From JAAZIN01 sp964464625 (GTDB lineage Bacteria; Bacillota; Dethiobacteria; DTU022): DNA of 64,000 nucleotides. A model generated the notes under the pieces. That model saw only the letters and a list, made by a program, of their open reading frames with translations. It was not told the DNA's origin and did not search any database. Of the stretch, positions 45,130 to 54,194 are shown in pieces. The position numbers and the translations under genes are program-made. Location: contig CAYXKD010000005.1 in assembly GCA_964464625.1 (NCBI GenBank), positions 1-64,000 of the forward strand. Reading direction: 5' to 3'. Position 1 is the first letter of the stretch, and every line of letters begins with the position of its first letter.

Positions 45130-46080
45130 CTAGCGCATAAAGGGGATCAGGCGGCCATATCCCTCCGCCTCCATCATTTCCAGAGGAACAAAACGCAGTG
45201 CAGCGCTGTTAATGCAGTAACGCCGGCCCCCTTTTTCTTTCGGACCGTCATCAAAAAGGTGCCCTAAATGGGAATCACCCGACCGGCTGCGCACTTCGGT
45301 GCGAATCCTCCCGTGACTCCGGTCTTCCTTCTCAACAATAACGCTTTCTTCCAGGGGGCGAGTGAAACTGGGCCAACCGCACCCGGCCTCGTACTTATCC
45401 GAAGAGAGGAAAAGAGGTTCCCCGGTGACGATATCCACGTAGAGACCGCGTTTGTGGTGATCCCAGTAGGCATTAGCGAAAGGCGGTTCGGTGGCTCCCT
45501 GCTGGGTCACCCGGTACTGTAGTTCTGAAAGCATCTTCTTTAGCTCCCCGGGCGCTGGTTTATGGTACATCGGGGAGCCGGTTGTCGTTCTTTTTACCGG
45601 CAAAGATGAAAGATCAACATGGCAGTAACCGCCCGGGTTTTTTTCAAGGTACTGCTGATGGTATTCTTCCGCCTGGTGAAAGTGTTCGAGCGGCTTAACC
45701 TCGGTGACCACCGGTTTCCGGTGTTTTTCCTGTTCCAATTTAATGGCGGCACGGACAATTTCCAGATCGGCCGGATCGCGGTAATAAACCCCGCTCCGGT
45801 ACTGCGTCCCCCGATCATTGCCCTGCCTGTTTTTACTGGTGGGATCAATAATTTTAAAGAAGTATTCCAACAAGGTCTGCAAAGTAATCACCGCCGGATT
45901 GTAGGTGATCTGCACCGTTTCGGCATGGCCGGTGGATGCAATCTCCTCGTAGATAGGAGAGGCGCCCCTGCCGTTGGCATAGCCCACCCTGGTCTGCAGC
46001 ACCCCATCAAGATTGCTGAAATAGGCTTCGACCCCCCAGAAACACCCTCCAGCCAGCCAGATCATTCGCGGTCCGTTCAA
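45130..46080 (-). CDS. msrAB: Bifunctional peptide methionine sulfoxide reductase MsrA/MsrB
   Basis: A 316-residue fusion enzyme that repairs oxidised methionine in both stereoisomers. MsrA (about 1-150) has the catalytic Cys in AGGCFWGVEAYF. MsrB (about 180-316) has AGCGWPSFTRPL, GDSHLGHLFDDGP and the catalytic RYCINSAALRF. The paired CxxC zinc site of some MsrB proteins is absent. No secretion signal is visible, so it should be cytoplasmic. Flanking gaps 44889-45129 and 46081-46266 hold nothing recognisable. Confidence 0.94.
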   Translation of the reverse strand: MNGPRMIWLAGGCFWGVEAYFSNLDGVLQTRVGYANGRGASPIYEEIASTGHAETVQITYNPAVITLQTLLEYFFKIIDPTSKNRQGNDRGTQYRSGVYYRDPADLEIVRAAIKLEQEKHRKPVVTEVKPLEHFHQAEEYHQQYLEKNPGGYCHVDLSSLPVKRTTTGSPMYHKPAPGELKKMLSELQYRVTQQGATEPPFANAYWDHHKRGLYVDIVTGEPLFLSSDKYEAGCGWPSFTRPLEESVIVEKEDRSHGRIRTEVRSRSGDSHLGHLFDDGPKEKGGRRYCINSAALRFVPLEMMEAEGYGRLIPFMR

Positions 46081-46266
46081 ATGCTGTTGCCGCCCCCGAT
46101 CCCTGTGATCCGGATATGCCCATATCCTTCGTGATCCGGTACTTTTTGCCCACTGCTCACTTTAGCTAAATTAAAAGACAGGACAACACCGGGAGTTAGC
46201 GTCTTTCCCAGTCCGAGCCCCTCACCTCCTCTCTCCTCCCGCTCCCGGAAAGAACAGAGGCATTAG

Positions 46267-46292
46267 AAAAAACGGGCCTGCCAGATCTCCCG
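46267..46292 (-). terminator. Possible terminator of the kinase/GTPase operon
   Basis: On the minus strand a CGGG...CCCG hairpin is followed by TTTTTT about 65 bases after the last stop of the operon. The stem is short, so confidence is modest. Confidence 0.35.
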
Positions 46293-46356
46293 CCCCAAAC
46301 CCACTTCCCTTCAGCTAGACTTCCCCGTTCCACGGGCGATAAACCAGATCGGTCCC

Positions 46357-49300
46357 CTACGTAACATCTACCGTGCAGATGGAGGTAAACCCCCCATCGG
46401 CGGTCGTTACCGTGATCTTGGCTGTACCGACCGTAACAGCGGAAACCAGTCCGTCAGATGATACGGTCGCCACAGACGTATCGCTGGAACTCCAGAATAC
46501 ATCCCTGTTCGCGGCATTGGCGGGTATAACCGTGGCCATGAGCTGTTCTGTTGCCCCCGCTTCCAACTCCAGGCAATCAGTGTTGATGGTTACACCGGTT
46601 ACAACAATCACTGCCATACCACTACTGACAGTTATTGTTACAGAATCACCGGCACTTGCACCTGTCCCACCCACAGGGTTTTGTGACATTACTTTCCCTT
46701 TTGGAACTGTACTGCTCTCTTGCTCATTAACAATAACTTGCAAACCCACGTTTTGGATAGCACCTTCCGCGTCTGACTGATCAAATCCCATTACGTTTGG
46801 AACGACCGTTCCGCTACTGACATAAAGCATTATTTGGGTTTGTTTGTCGACATATTCAAACACAAGCGTCTGTTCAAATACTATTCCCTCCGGAATGGCG
46901 CTACTTTGATCATATTTTACCGTTGGTTTTAAATCCCGTGATAAAAGCAAGCTCTTTGCCTCATTTTCAGTTTTGCCAACCACGTTGGGCACCTGGATTC
47001 CAAGACTTACGTTAATGGTAACCTTTGAACCGCGTGGGGCAGTTGCCAATGCTAAAGGCTCCTGGGAAACAACTTTACCTTTTCCTGTCGTCGTGCTTTC
47101 TTCATATTGAACATGGACAACAAAACCCTTGCTTTCTAAATAAAACCTAGCATCATCCTCTGTCTTATTTGTAACTTCAGGTACAATAATAGATTCTGGG
47201 GTACCTTTGCTGACGGTAATGACAACCTCACTGCCTGTTTCCAGTTCGCCAGCGGTTGGATTCTGGGAGAGCACGAAACCCTGTGGCACCGTGTTACTGT
47301 ATTCTTCATTAACCCTGGCAGTTAAACAGGCCTGCCTGATGATCTGTTCTGCAATAATTCTGGAATGCCTTGTAACATCAGGCACCCTTCTCAGGATTTT
47401 TCCGATTGATACAAGCAATTCAACATTTGTTTTACCGGTGATCACTGTACCCGCCCTGGGGCTTTGTGAGACTACACTTCCTTGGGGAAAATCATCCTTG
47501 CGGGTTTCCTTGTAAACAATATTTGTAATGCCGTTTTTGTTTAATTCTGCTACCGCCTCGGCTTTGGTTTTCCTTTCCACATTGGGCATTTGAAACCCCC
47601 TCGGCCCCTGGCTGATTCTAAGCAAAACCGGGCTATCGAATTCAACCTTTGTTCCTCCGGATGGATCTTGCGAAATCACATGCCCCTTGATCACATTCTC
47701 ATCAGTTACTTCAGTGACATTGATTTTAAATCTTGACTCACCGCCCAATTTAAGTGTTTCCATTGCCTTTGCAAGGGGCCGAAACTGGACATCGGGCATC
47801 ATCACGTAATGGACACCCTGTGAAAGGGTAAACTTGAAGGACTTGTCTGTCATCTCCTGGGTGCCGGCCTTGAGATTTTGTGACATGATATGCCCGGCGG
47901 GAATGGTCTTGCTATAATCCTTGCTAACCTTTGCATCTATCCCGAACGGCTTCCCAGCAATATTGCCGGCCCTGGCCAGTGCCATGATCCTATCTGCGGC
48001 CTCAGCCAACGTTAACCCTACCAGATTGGGAACAGTTTCAATATACGCCACCCCTTTAATGATCTCGCCACTTGATACTTTGAGCGTTATCGTCGCACCA
48101 ACAGCCACCTCGGTATTTGCCTTGATATCCTGGGAAAAAACGATTCCCTCTGATCTGTAAAGGCTTGGAGTTTTTTCAGCACTTACCACAAACCCGAGGG
48201 ACTCAAGCATTTTCCTTGCATCTTGAATTGTTTCACCCTCGACCAGTGGGACCAATTCCATTTCCTGCCCACCACTAACAGTCACCGATACGACAGTATT
48301 GGTATCAACTACTGTTCCTGCCTTGATATCCTGCAACAAAATATAATCAGCTGGAACTTCCCCCGAATATTGTTTATCGTGAATCAATAGCTGAAGGCCG
48401 GCGTCTGACAGGGCAGTTTCTGCCATGGTCAAATTCTGACCGATCACCGACGGAACGCGGCACATCCCGTCAGGCAAGGGAGCGGGACTAGAGGTTCCGA
48501 ACAAATCTGCCCCCATAGCCAATAAGGTGAAAATGAAAACCAGGGCAACCGCTGAAACTGCTATTGTTCCTTTCTTGAGTTTGCCGTCATTGACAGCATC
48601 AATTTGATTCCTACGCCGGAAGACCTTTGTGTCCGAGGTCAATTCTCGGGCAAGAGAATCGGTGTCTGAAGTCCTGTCCTCAATACGCACATTGAGTGCG
48701 TTCATGATTGCTGCTGCCTGATTGGCTGGTATACCACGCAGTGGTTTGATGATATCCCGTTTGTGATGCTCATAGGAGATCCTTCGCTCGAATGCGTCCG
48801 GGGGGGGGACGCCGGTAACCATGTGGTACAACACCGCCCCAAGCGAATAGACATCAGTATATGGACCTTGATCACTGCGGCTGCGGTATTGTTCTTCCGC
48901 AGAATAACCTGTATTGACAACCACCGACATACTGCGGCTATGTGATGTGGTGGCAGTGCGGTAAGCGGCAAAATTGATCAGTTTGCCCCTGCCCCCGGTG
49001 GTTATAATTATATTCTTGGGGCAGATATCACTATGAATCATGCCCTGACTATGTACCATTTTCAGGGAATGAATAATCGGCAATATCAAGCTGACAGCCT
49101 CATCAGGAGGCAGGCTTATTTCATGTTCCAGTTTATGAGCCAGTGTTTCTCCTTCAAGAAACTCTGACACGATATAGGCAGTGTTGTTGAAATTAAAATT
49201 GTCCAAAACCTGGACCACCCCGCTGCCGGGGGGGAGTTGACGCAGTTTTTCGGCTTCTTCGGTAAATTTAACCAAACCATCGTGGAATTGCTTCTGTTTC

Positions 49301-49590
49301 TTGCCTTCGGAGAACATGGTTACGGCATCCTTCCTCGGCACCCGCGTTGCGAATTCACTGGGTAAATATTCTTTTATCGACACCTTGTGGTTTGAATTTC
49401 TGTCCCAACCGATATAGGTTGACCCGAATGCACCCGATTCCAGGACCTTCCCGATCATGTATCGTTCTTTAATCACTCTTCCAATGGGCAGATGATTACC
49501 CTCTTCAACAGGATCACTACCCGAGTAACCACACTTTGGGCACCTGTCATCTTCCCCGTATGGCTCCATGCAACTATTGCAGAAATTCAT
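46357..49590 (-). CDS. Predicted membrane pseudokinase with nine PASTA repeats and a Big_2 domain
   Basis: A 1077-residue protein. A zinc ribbon (C4, C7, C17, C20) is followed by a Ser/Thr-kinase fold (about 40-320). The Gly-rich loop (ESGAFGSTY) and VAIK-type Lys73 remain. The catalytic loop is HSDICPKN (HRD Arg lost, Asp188 kept) and DFG is replaced by NFA (Asn206, Ala208), so metal binding and catalysis are doubtful. A membrane span lies at about 341-361. Outside come nine PASTA units (each near 65 residues, e.g. VPNVVGKTENEAKSLLLSR) and a C-terminal Big_2 (WSSSDTSVATVSSDGLVSAV). PASTA units bind peptidoglycan or muropeptides. It is the last gene of the operon, next to an intact kinase it may regulate. 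Confidence 0.88.
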   Translation of the reverse strand: MNFCNSCMEPYGEDDRCPKCGYSGSDPVEEGNHLPIGRVIKERYMIGKVLESGAFGSTYIGWDRNSNHKVSIKEYLPSEFATRVPRKDAVTMFSEGKKQKQFHDGLVKFTEEAEKLRQLPPGSGVVQVLDNFNFNNTAYIVSEFLEGETLAHKLEHEISLPPDEAVSLILPIIHSLKMVHSQGMIHSDICPKNIIITTGGRGKLINFAAYRTATTSHSRSMSVVVNTGYSAEEQYRSRSDQGPYTDVYSLGAVLYHMVTGVPPPDAFERRISYEHHKRDIIKPLRGIPANQAAAIMNALNVRIEDRTSDTDSLARELTSDTKVFRRRNQIDAVNDGKLKKGTIAVSAVALVFIFTLLAMGADLFGTSSPAPLPDGMCRVPSVIGQNLTMAETALSDAGLQLLIHDKQYSGEVPADYILLQDIKAGTVVDTNTVVSVTVSGGQEMELVPLVEGETIQDARKMLESLGFVVSAEKTPSLYRSEGIVFSQDIKANTEVAVGATITLKVSSGEIIKGVAYIETVPNLVGLTLAEAADRIMALARAGNIAGKPFGIDAKVSKDYSKTIPAGHIMSQNLKAGTQEMTDKSFKFTLSQGVHYVMMPDVQFRPLAKAMETLKLGGESRFKINVTEVTDENVIKGHVISQDPSGGTKVEFDSPVLLRISQGPRGFQMPNVERKTKAEAVAELNKNGITNIVYKETRKDDFPQGSVVSQSPRAGTVITGKTNVELLVSIGKILRRVPDVTRHSRIIAEQIIRQACLTARVNEEYSNTVPQGFVLSQNPTAGELETGSEVVITVSKGTPESIIVPEVTNKTEDDARFYLESKGFVVHVQYEESTTTGKGKVVSQEPLALATAPRGSKVTINVSLGIQVPNVVGKTENEAKSLLLSRDLKPTVKYDQSSAIPEGIVFEQTLVFEYVDKQTQIMLYVSSGTVVPNVMGFDQSDAEGAIQNVGLQVIVNEQESSTVPKGKVMSQNPVGGTGASAGDSVTITVSSGMAVIVVTGVTINTDCLELEAGATEQLMATVIPANAANRDVFWSSSDTSVATVSSDGLVSAVTVGTAKITVTTADGGFTSICTVDVT

Positions 49591-49613
49591 CAGGGCTCAT
49601 CCCCCAAACCACC

Positions 49614-51599
49614 TCAGTTAAAGCTGTAACTATCAATTTTTTCAAGGAAACCATCAAACTCACTGTATATAGCCTTGTAAGTTTCCAAAGTTGCCTTATT
49701 TAGCGGCAATGCTCCGCTCCGGTTACTTATATGGAGGTGATCCTGAGCGGTTTCACCCAGCAGGTACTGCAGTAACCTTTCACATACCTCAAGTTCGGCA
49801 CCTTCGCAAGGCAGCAGGCTCCATAAGCCACAAAATTCAGCCTGAACTATTTCTGAATCAATGTAGAGTAATTTGTAGCGGGCAGGCATCAGTCTCTGTA
49901 TTTCATGAAATTCGGCGGTATTTGAGAAATAGGCAGCTGTTTCCCCATAAAAATAACTTTCGCGGTTGGCTGTAGTTGTGTTACTGCCAAATATAGCATC
50001 AAAGTAATTTTTGTATTGTTCGTTCAGTGCTATACCCTTCAATGAAACCTCGGTAGACATGGACGCAAATAGTTCACTCGGGTTTTCCACCCCGTTATTT
50101 TCATATTCTACCAACTCGGGGTTTATATATATTGCAGCAACATTGAATCCTACGGGCAACTGATGCTTGTCCGGCAAATATCGGCTGAGCCTGTTCAAAA
50201 AATAACAACCCTTGCTTCCTTTCTTGGCTATGCTACTGACATCAAGACATCTGGACAAGGTTTCTCTTTTTAACACAGTGGATTCCAACACAACGGGGAA
50301 CCGTTGACGATCCAATACACCCGATACCTTGTCTTCGTACTGGGCCTGAGCAATGCCTTGCAAGGAAACGTTGACGTTGGGATACAGGTCTGTAAAGCTT
50401 TCAATTATTGAGGTAAGCGCATTTGTTTTACTGGCATCAACAGTCTCGTCTCCGGTTATCACATACCACATATTGACAGAAGCATCAGGAAGAACAGTTG
50501 CCTCCCAATTTTTAAAGGAGCCAAACGCCAGAACAGATAATCCGACAAGCAACGTTGCAGAAACTATTATTATACTGCTGCGGCGTTTGGCTTCACGTCT
50601 TTTCATTTCTTCTTTTGGGGCATACACTTTTTTCTTCCCGGTCAACGCAGATACAAACTCGTCAACTGTTTTGAACCTCAGGTGCAAATCCATGGCCATT
50701 GCCTTGAGAATGGCATTACTGATATATAACGGTATTTCAGCGTTCAATTCTTTGGGAACGGGGATATTGTCAACAATCTTGCGGTTCGTTGATTCCTCCG
50801 GTTCGACACCTGTCAGCATGTAAAACAGTGTGGCCCCAAGTGCGTAGATATCAACCTGTTCATTCTGCTGGTTCTCCAAAATGTACTGTTCTGGCGGGGA
50901 ATAGCCAGGTCTCATGATCCGCCTTTCGGGGGTATCGATCTCATCGGGCGAAAATCTTGCTGCACCAAAATCAATAAGTTTAACCGCACCTTTCGGGAAA
51001 TCAGGCGGTATGATGATGTTATCCGGGCTAATATCCCTATGTAATGTATTGCTGCCGTGAACTGCTGTTATCGCACTGCAAATGCTTAGGATTATTTGAA
51101 GGGCCGACTTAACTCTCAATCTTTTATTTTTTTTGAGGTACTCGCCAAGCGATACCCCCCCCAGATGTTCCATAACATAATAGACAGTGTTGTTCTCCTG
51201 GAAGTGATCAATAATACTGACAATATTGGGATGCTCGTTGAACTTCGCTGTATTTTTTGCCTCTTTTATAAACCTTTTCTCAGCTTCATTGAATTCTTTG
51301 GCATGGCTTTTGGAAAGAAGTTTGATTTCGCTTTTGCCCAGGATACGCATTACCAGCCCGCTTGGATAGTACTCCTTGATCGCTACGGTTTTATTTTTCG
51401 TTGTATCCCAGGCCTTGTAGATAATCCCGAAACCGCCAAAGCCCAACACCTTTCCCACTGCATAACGCTCACGCAAAATTGTGCCGGGTTTCAGGTAGAA
51501 CAATTCCAAGGGCTCACCGCCATTGATAAATCCGCAATGGGGGCAAGTCTTAAAACCGCTGTCATATTCAAGAAAACAATTGTCACAACGTATTGACAC
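49614..51599 (-). CDS. Receptor-type Ser/Thr kinase with solute-binding-protein-like ectodomain
   Basis: A 661-residue kinase. An N-terminal zinc ribbon (C5, C8, C19, C22) precedes a complete kinase: GFGGFGIIY, VAIKEYYPSG (Lys75), LHRDISPDNII (Asp189) and KLIDFGAAR (Asp210). One span lies at about 341-361. The extracellular part (365-661) looks like a family 1 extracellular solute-binding protein: NMWYVITGD..., SFTDLYPNVNVSLQG, LPVGFNVAAIYINPELVEY, and a C-terminal lobe with LLQYLLGETAQDHL. Ligand binding outside could switch the kinase inside. It lies between the PP2C phosphatase (17-base gap) and the PASTA pseudokinase, which shares its zinc ribbon and kinase subfamily. Confidence 0.88.
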   Translation of the reverse strand: MSIRCDNCFLEYDSGFKTCPHCGFINGGEPLELFYLKPGTILRERYAVGKVLGFGGFGIIYKAWDTTKNKTVAIKEYYPSGLVMRILGKSEIKLLSKSHAKEFNEAEKRFIKEAKNTAKFNEHPNIVSIIDHFQENNTVYYVMEHLGGVSLGEYLKKNKRLRVKSALQIILSICSAITAVHGSNTLHRDISPDNIIIPPDFPKGAVKLIDFGAARFSPDEIDTPERRIMRPGYSPPEQYILENQQNEQVDIYALGATLFYMLTGVEPEESTNRKIVDNIPVPKELNAEIPLYISNAILKAMAMDLHLRFKTVDEFVSALTGKKKVYAPKEEMKRREAKRRSSIIIVSATLLVGLSVLAFGSFKNWEATVLPDASVNMWYVITGDETVDASKTNALTSIIESFTDLYPNVNVSLQGIAQAQYEDKVSGVLDRQRFPVVLESTVLKRETLSRCLDVSSIAKKGSKGCYFLNRLSRYLPDKHQLPVGFNVAAIYINPELVEYENNGVENPSELFASMSTEVSLKGIALNEQYKNYFDAIFGSNTTTANRESYFYGETAAYFSNTAEFHEIQRLMPARYKLLYIDSEIVQAEFCGLWSLLPCEGAELEVCERLLQYLLGETAQDHLHISNRSGALPLNKATLETYKAIYSEFDGFLEKIDSYSFN

Positions 51600-51616
51600 A
51601 AGCCTAACCTTCCATA

Positions 51617-52336
51617 TCAGGTTTTGACAATCACAGCAATTGCCGTGTAGTTGTCCATATCAATATTTCTTCCATTTTGTTCAACCTCGGAAATTATGCA
51701 ATCAAGCCAGCCTGAGGCAGTTTCACTTTGATTTAGCAGCTCGCATAACTTTTTAGCGGTGACGAGTTCCCACACTCCATCTGTGCATAGCAGGAAAGCA
51801 TCACCCCTTTTAAATCTAGCAACTTTTGATAGTTCGTACCGTGGTTCGTTCCATTTTTCCCCTATTACCCGAAACAAGCAGTTTCGATCCGGATGAGAGG
51901 CCAGATCTACATCGCCATCTCCCGAAGAAAGCAAAAGCATCTGGGCCACACTGTGGTCAAGTGAACGTTGTTTTAATTTACCTTTCCGGAAATAATAAAT
52001 TCTAGAATCGCCGATGTGTCCCCATGCATATTTATTTCTCATCACTGCCAATGCAACAGCAGTTGTTTTCATCTCATCTGTTGTCTGCTGCATGGCCACT
52101 ACATCTGTCTGTGCGGCTTCAAAAGCCCTTGACAGGAATTTCAGGCACCCCTCTGCACGTTTCCCGAATTCACGGGCGAAAACCTCCGTGACCTTCTGTG
52201 AAGCCACTTCCCCCCTGCCGTGACTGCTTACGCCATCTGCAACTACAAAGCAAAAATTGCCATCACGTTCCACACAAACATAGGCGTCCTCATTTGCAAC
52301 CCGGTTACCGCGCGCGGTATAGGCCTTGTATTCCAT
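51617..52336 (-). CDS. PP2C-family Ser/Thr protein phosphatase
   Basis: A 239-residue cytoplasmic phosphatase with the metal-binding motifs ANEDAYVC, VVADGVSSHGRGEVAS, WGHIGDSRIYYF, LLCTDGVWELV and DMDNYTAI, all acidic ligands present. It would reverse phosphorylation by the neighbouring kinase. Its start overlaps the end of the VWA gene by 32 bases, showing tight translational linkage. Confidence 0.93.
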   Translation of the reverse strand: MEYKAYTARGNRVANEDAYVCVERDGNFCFVVADGVSSHGRGEVASQKVTEVFAREFGKRAEGCLKFLSRAFEAAQTDVVAMQQTTDEMKTTAVALAVMRNKYAWGHIGDSRIYYFRKGKLKQRSLDHSVAQMLLLSSGDGDVDLASHPDRNCLFRVIGEKWNEPRYELSKVARFKRGDAFLLCTDGVWELVTAKKLCELLNQSETASGWLDCIISEVEQNGRNIDMDNYTAIAVIVKT

Positions 52337-53564
52337 CTATTTCCTCTGAACTATCCCAGGCATACGTTGGCACATACATGATGCACATTCCCGCTGTCAG
52401 CAATACCATGGCCGTGGCCCTGTTATCATTACCGGAGGCAGCAGTTAGCAGTACGGTAAAGATGATCGCAAATACGATCGAAACCGCGACCTTTGTATAT
52501 AAATAGTGCTTGATCAATCTTTTGTTGTTCAGGAATACAACCACGAGAACACCAGTAAATATGCCCCAAATAGACAGGATCAGTATTTGTAGGATTATCC
52601 GAAGAAACGAAGTTCGTGATGAGCCGTAGTAAGATTGAAGCAAATGCGGCTTTGCAACCGCAAAAATGGACCTCGAATGGGAAAATACATCCCGCAAAGT
52701 TGTTTCATCACAATCAGTGCCCACATAAAAATATGTACCACCGGTTTTCTGTGCGATCATGCTCATTTGATACCCGCCAAAAGGCCCGCTGGCATAGTAA
52801 ACCGTATTCACCGGTATACTTGTCCTGGGTTTATCCAGAGCACCAAGCGATTGCCTTTGCAACTGAACATAGTTCACGTAACTGAGTCCATCGGAAAATA
52901 GCAAGACCAACCCCGGCCAGTCCTCATCTCCAGTTGATCGCATTTGTTCAAATGCAACCATCAATGCAGACTGTATATCGGTGTTTCCCCCGTAGCCAAC
53001 TTTTGAACCAATTAAGTCCGTCAACTCTGCACGCTCGGCCTCTGTTCCCAAAATTGCATATTCCCGGATTACATAAGGCACCTCGTTAAATACTATGACA
53101 CCAAGATATTCGCCCAGGGGAACACTATTGATATATTGAATGATTGCTTTGACTGCATCTCGCTGGGGGTCGTTTTCTATCATTGAACCCGAGACATCGC
53201 AAACGATCATCGTTCCTTGAAAATCAGGTCTTTCGGCTTTTCGCGATCCGGTCAGCCCGTACAAAAACTGCGTGACAATACCCAATACCAATGCCAGTGG
53301 CAGCACGATCACAATGGCCTTAAAGGCTGTCTGTTTGAACTCCCGTTTATATTTGAGCAAATAACCCCCGGAACTAATAATTTCGGAAAAGAACATAACG
53401 ACGCAGCATATAGCACTGACAAACAACAAGTATATCCCGCATTGCAGCCAATATGGAAGATACGATACATATAATAAAAGGGCCTCGCCCAGTATATAGG
53501 TCGCAATTGCCCCAAAGAAGCTTAAGATTAACATAACGGGATTCAATGATGATGATTTATACAT
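52305..53564 (-). CDS. Membrane protein with von Willebrand factor A domain
   Basis: A 419-residue protein. Three N-terminal spans (about 8-35, 40-62, 80-102) precede a VWA domain (about 115-290) with an intact MIDAS: DVSGS, the Thr in GYGGNTDIQ and FSDG. Three further spans (about 325-345, 358-378, 385-402) follow. The VWA topology is probably extracytoplasmic or cytoplasmic depending on the odd first-span count, which cannot be settled here. VWA, PP2C and kinase genes together recall the TerY-type phosphorylation triads; this version is membrane-bound. Confidence 0.88.
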   Translation of the reverse strand: MYKSSSLNPVMLILSFFGAIATYILGEALLLYVSYLPYWLQCGIYLLFVSAICCVVMFFSEIISSGGYLLKYKREFKQTAFKAIVIVLPLALVLGIVTQFLYGLTGSRKAERPDFQGTMIVCDVSGSMIENDPQRDAVKAIIQYINSVPLGEYLGVIVFNEVPYVIREYAILGTEAERAELTDLIGSKVGYGGNTDIQSALMVAFEQMRSTGDEDWPGLVLLFSDGLSYVNYVQLQRQSLGALDKPRTSIPVNTVYYASGPFGGYQMSMIAQKTGGTYFYVGTDCDETTLRDVFSHSRSIFAVAKPHLLQSYYGSSRTSFLRIILQILILSIWGIFTGVLVVVFLNNKRLIKHYLYTKVAVSIVFAIIFTVLLTAASGNDNRATAMVLLTAGMCIMYVPTYAWDSSEEIDGIQGLYRAR

Positions 53565-53567
53565 AAA

Positions 53568-54194
53568 TCATGACCTCGTTCTTTTCAAGACTATAATAAT
53601 AAAGGCGTTCACGAAAAGTGAGAGTGCCGCAACGGCCGCAAGCAAAATTAGACCCAAATTCATATATGATTCATTGGAATCAAGGGATTCCCATTCGCCG
53701 TTGGCCTGAACACAAACCACTCTTTTTGAATCAATGGGTTCCCATTCCCCATCGGCTTTAATAAGAACCACCTTGTTCAATCCAAGGGTTTCCCAATCAC
53801 CATTGCTTTTAATTAAAATAGCCTCACTTGAATTAAAGGGTTTCCAACCGCCATTGGTATCAAGATCCACCTTATTTGAATCAAAGGGTCTCCATTTTCC
53901 ATCCTCCTGAATACAGATCGCCATTTCCTCCAAGATAGCAATTTCCTTTTCTTCATCTAGGGCTGCACCCGGTTCGGTGTTATCTTCGGATGTCCCTGCG
54001 TTTTCACCAGGTTCGGGGTCTCCATTGATTGTCTCTTCAATTTTACCTGATGTTTCAGCATTTTCACGGGTTGTTCCAACCTCTTCCTGGAGCTTTTCAT
54101 TATCTTCATAATTTGGTTCCTCCGCAAAGCCTACCGGTGGACAGAACCACCCGATCAGTAACGCAGCAATCAGCACCGCTTTCAGCCCTTTCAA
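53568..54194 (-). CDS. Small membrane protein with five 17-residue GxW repeats
   Basis: A 208-residue protein. A signal peptide (MKGLKAVLIAALLIGWFCPP) is followed by an acidic, Glu/Asn-rich linker (25-90), then five short repeats (residues 93-177) of the type (I/V)-x-x-x-x-G-x-W-x-x-(hydrophobic)-x-S-(N/K), for example LIKADGEWEPIDSKRVV. A C-terminal span and RTRS tail end the protein. No known family was recognised. It overlaps the GAP1-like gene by four bases (ATGA) and precedes the VWA gene by three bases, so it is an integral part of the operon. Confidence 0.75.
   Translation of the reverse strand: MKGLKAVLIAALLIGWFCPPVGFAEEPNYEDNEKLQEEVGTTRENAETSGKIEETINGDPEPGENAGTSEDNTEPGAALDEEKEIAILEEMAICIQEDGKWRPFDSNKVDLDTNGGWKPFNSSEAILIKSNGDWETLGLNKVVLIKADGEWEPIDSKRVVCVQANGEWESLDSNESYMNLGLILLAAVAALSLFVNAFIIIVLKRTRS

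Noticed and set aside
46357..49590. Repeated pattern considered as a possible DNA tandem repeat array
   Set aside because: The repetition is at protein level (PASTA domains); the DNA units are too diverged for a satellite or CRISPR.
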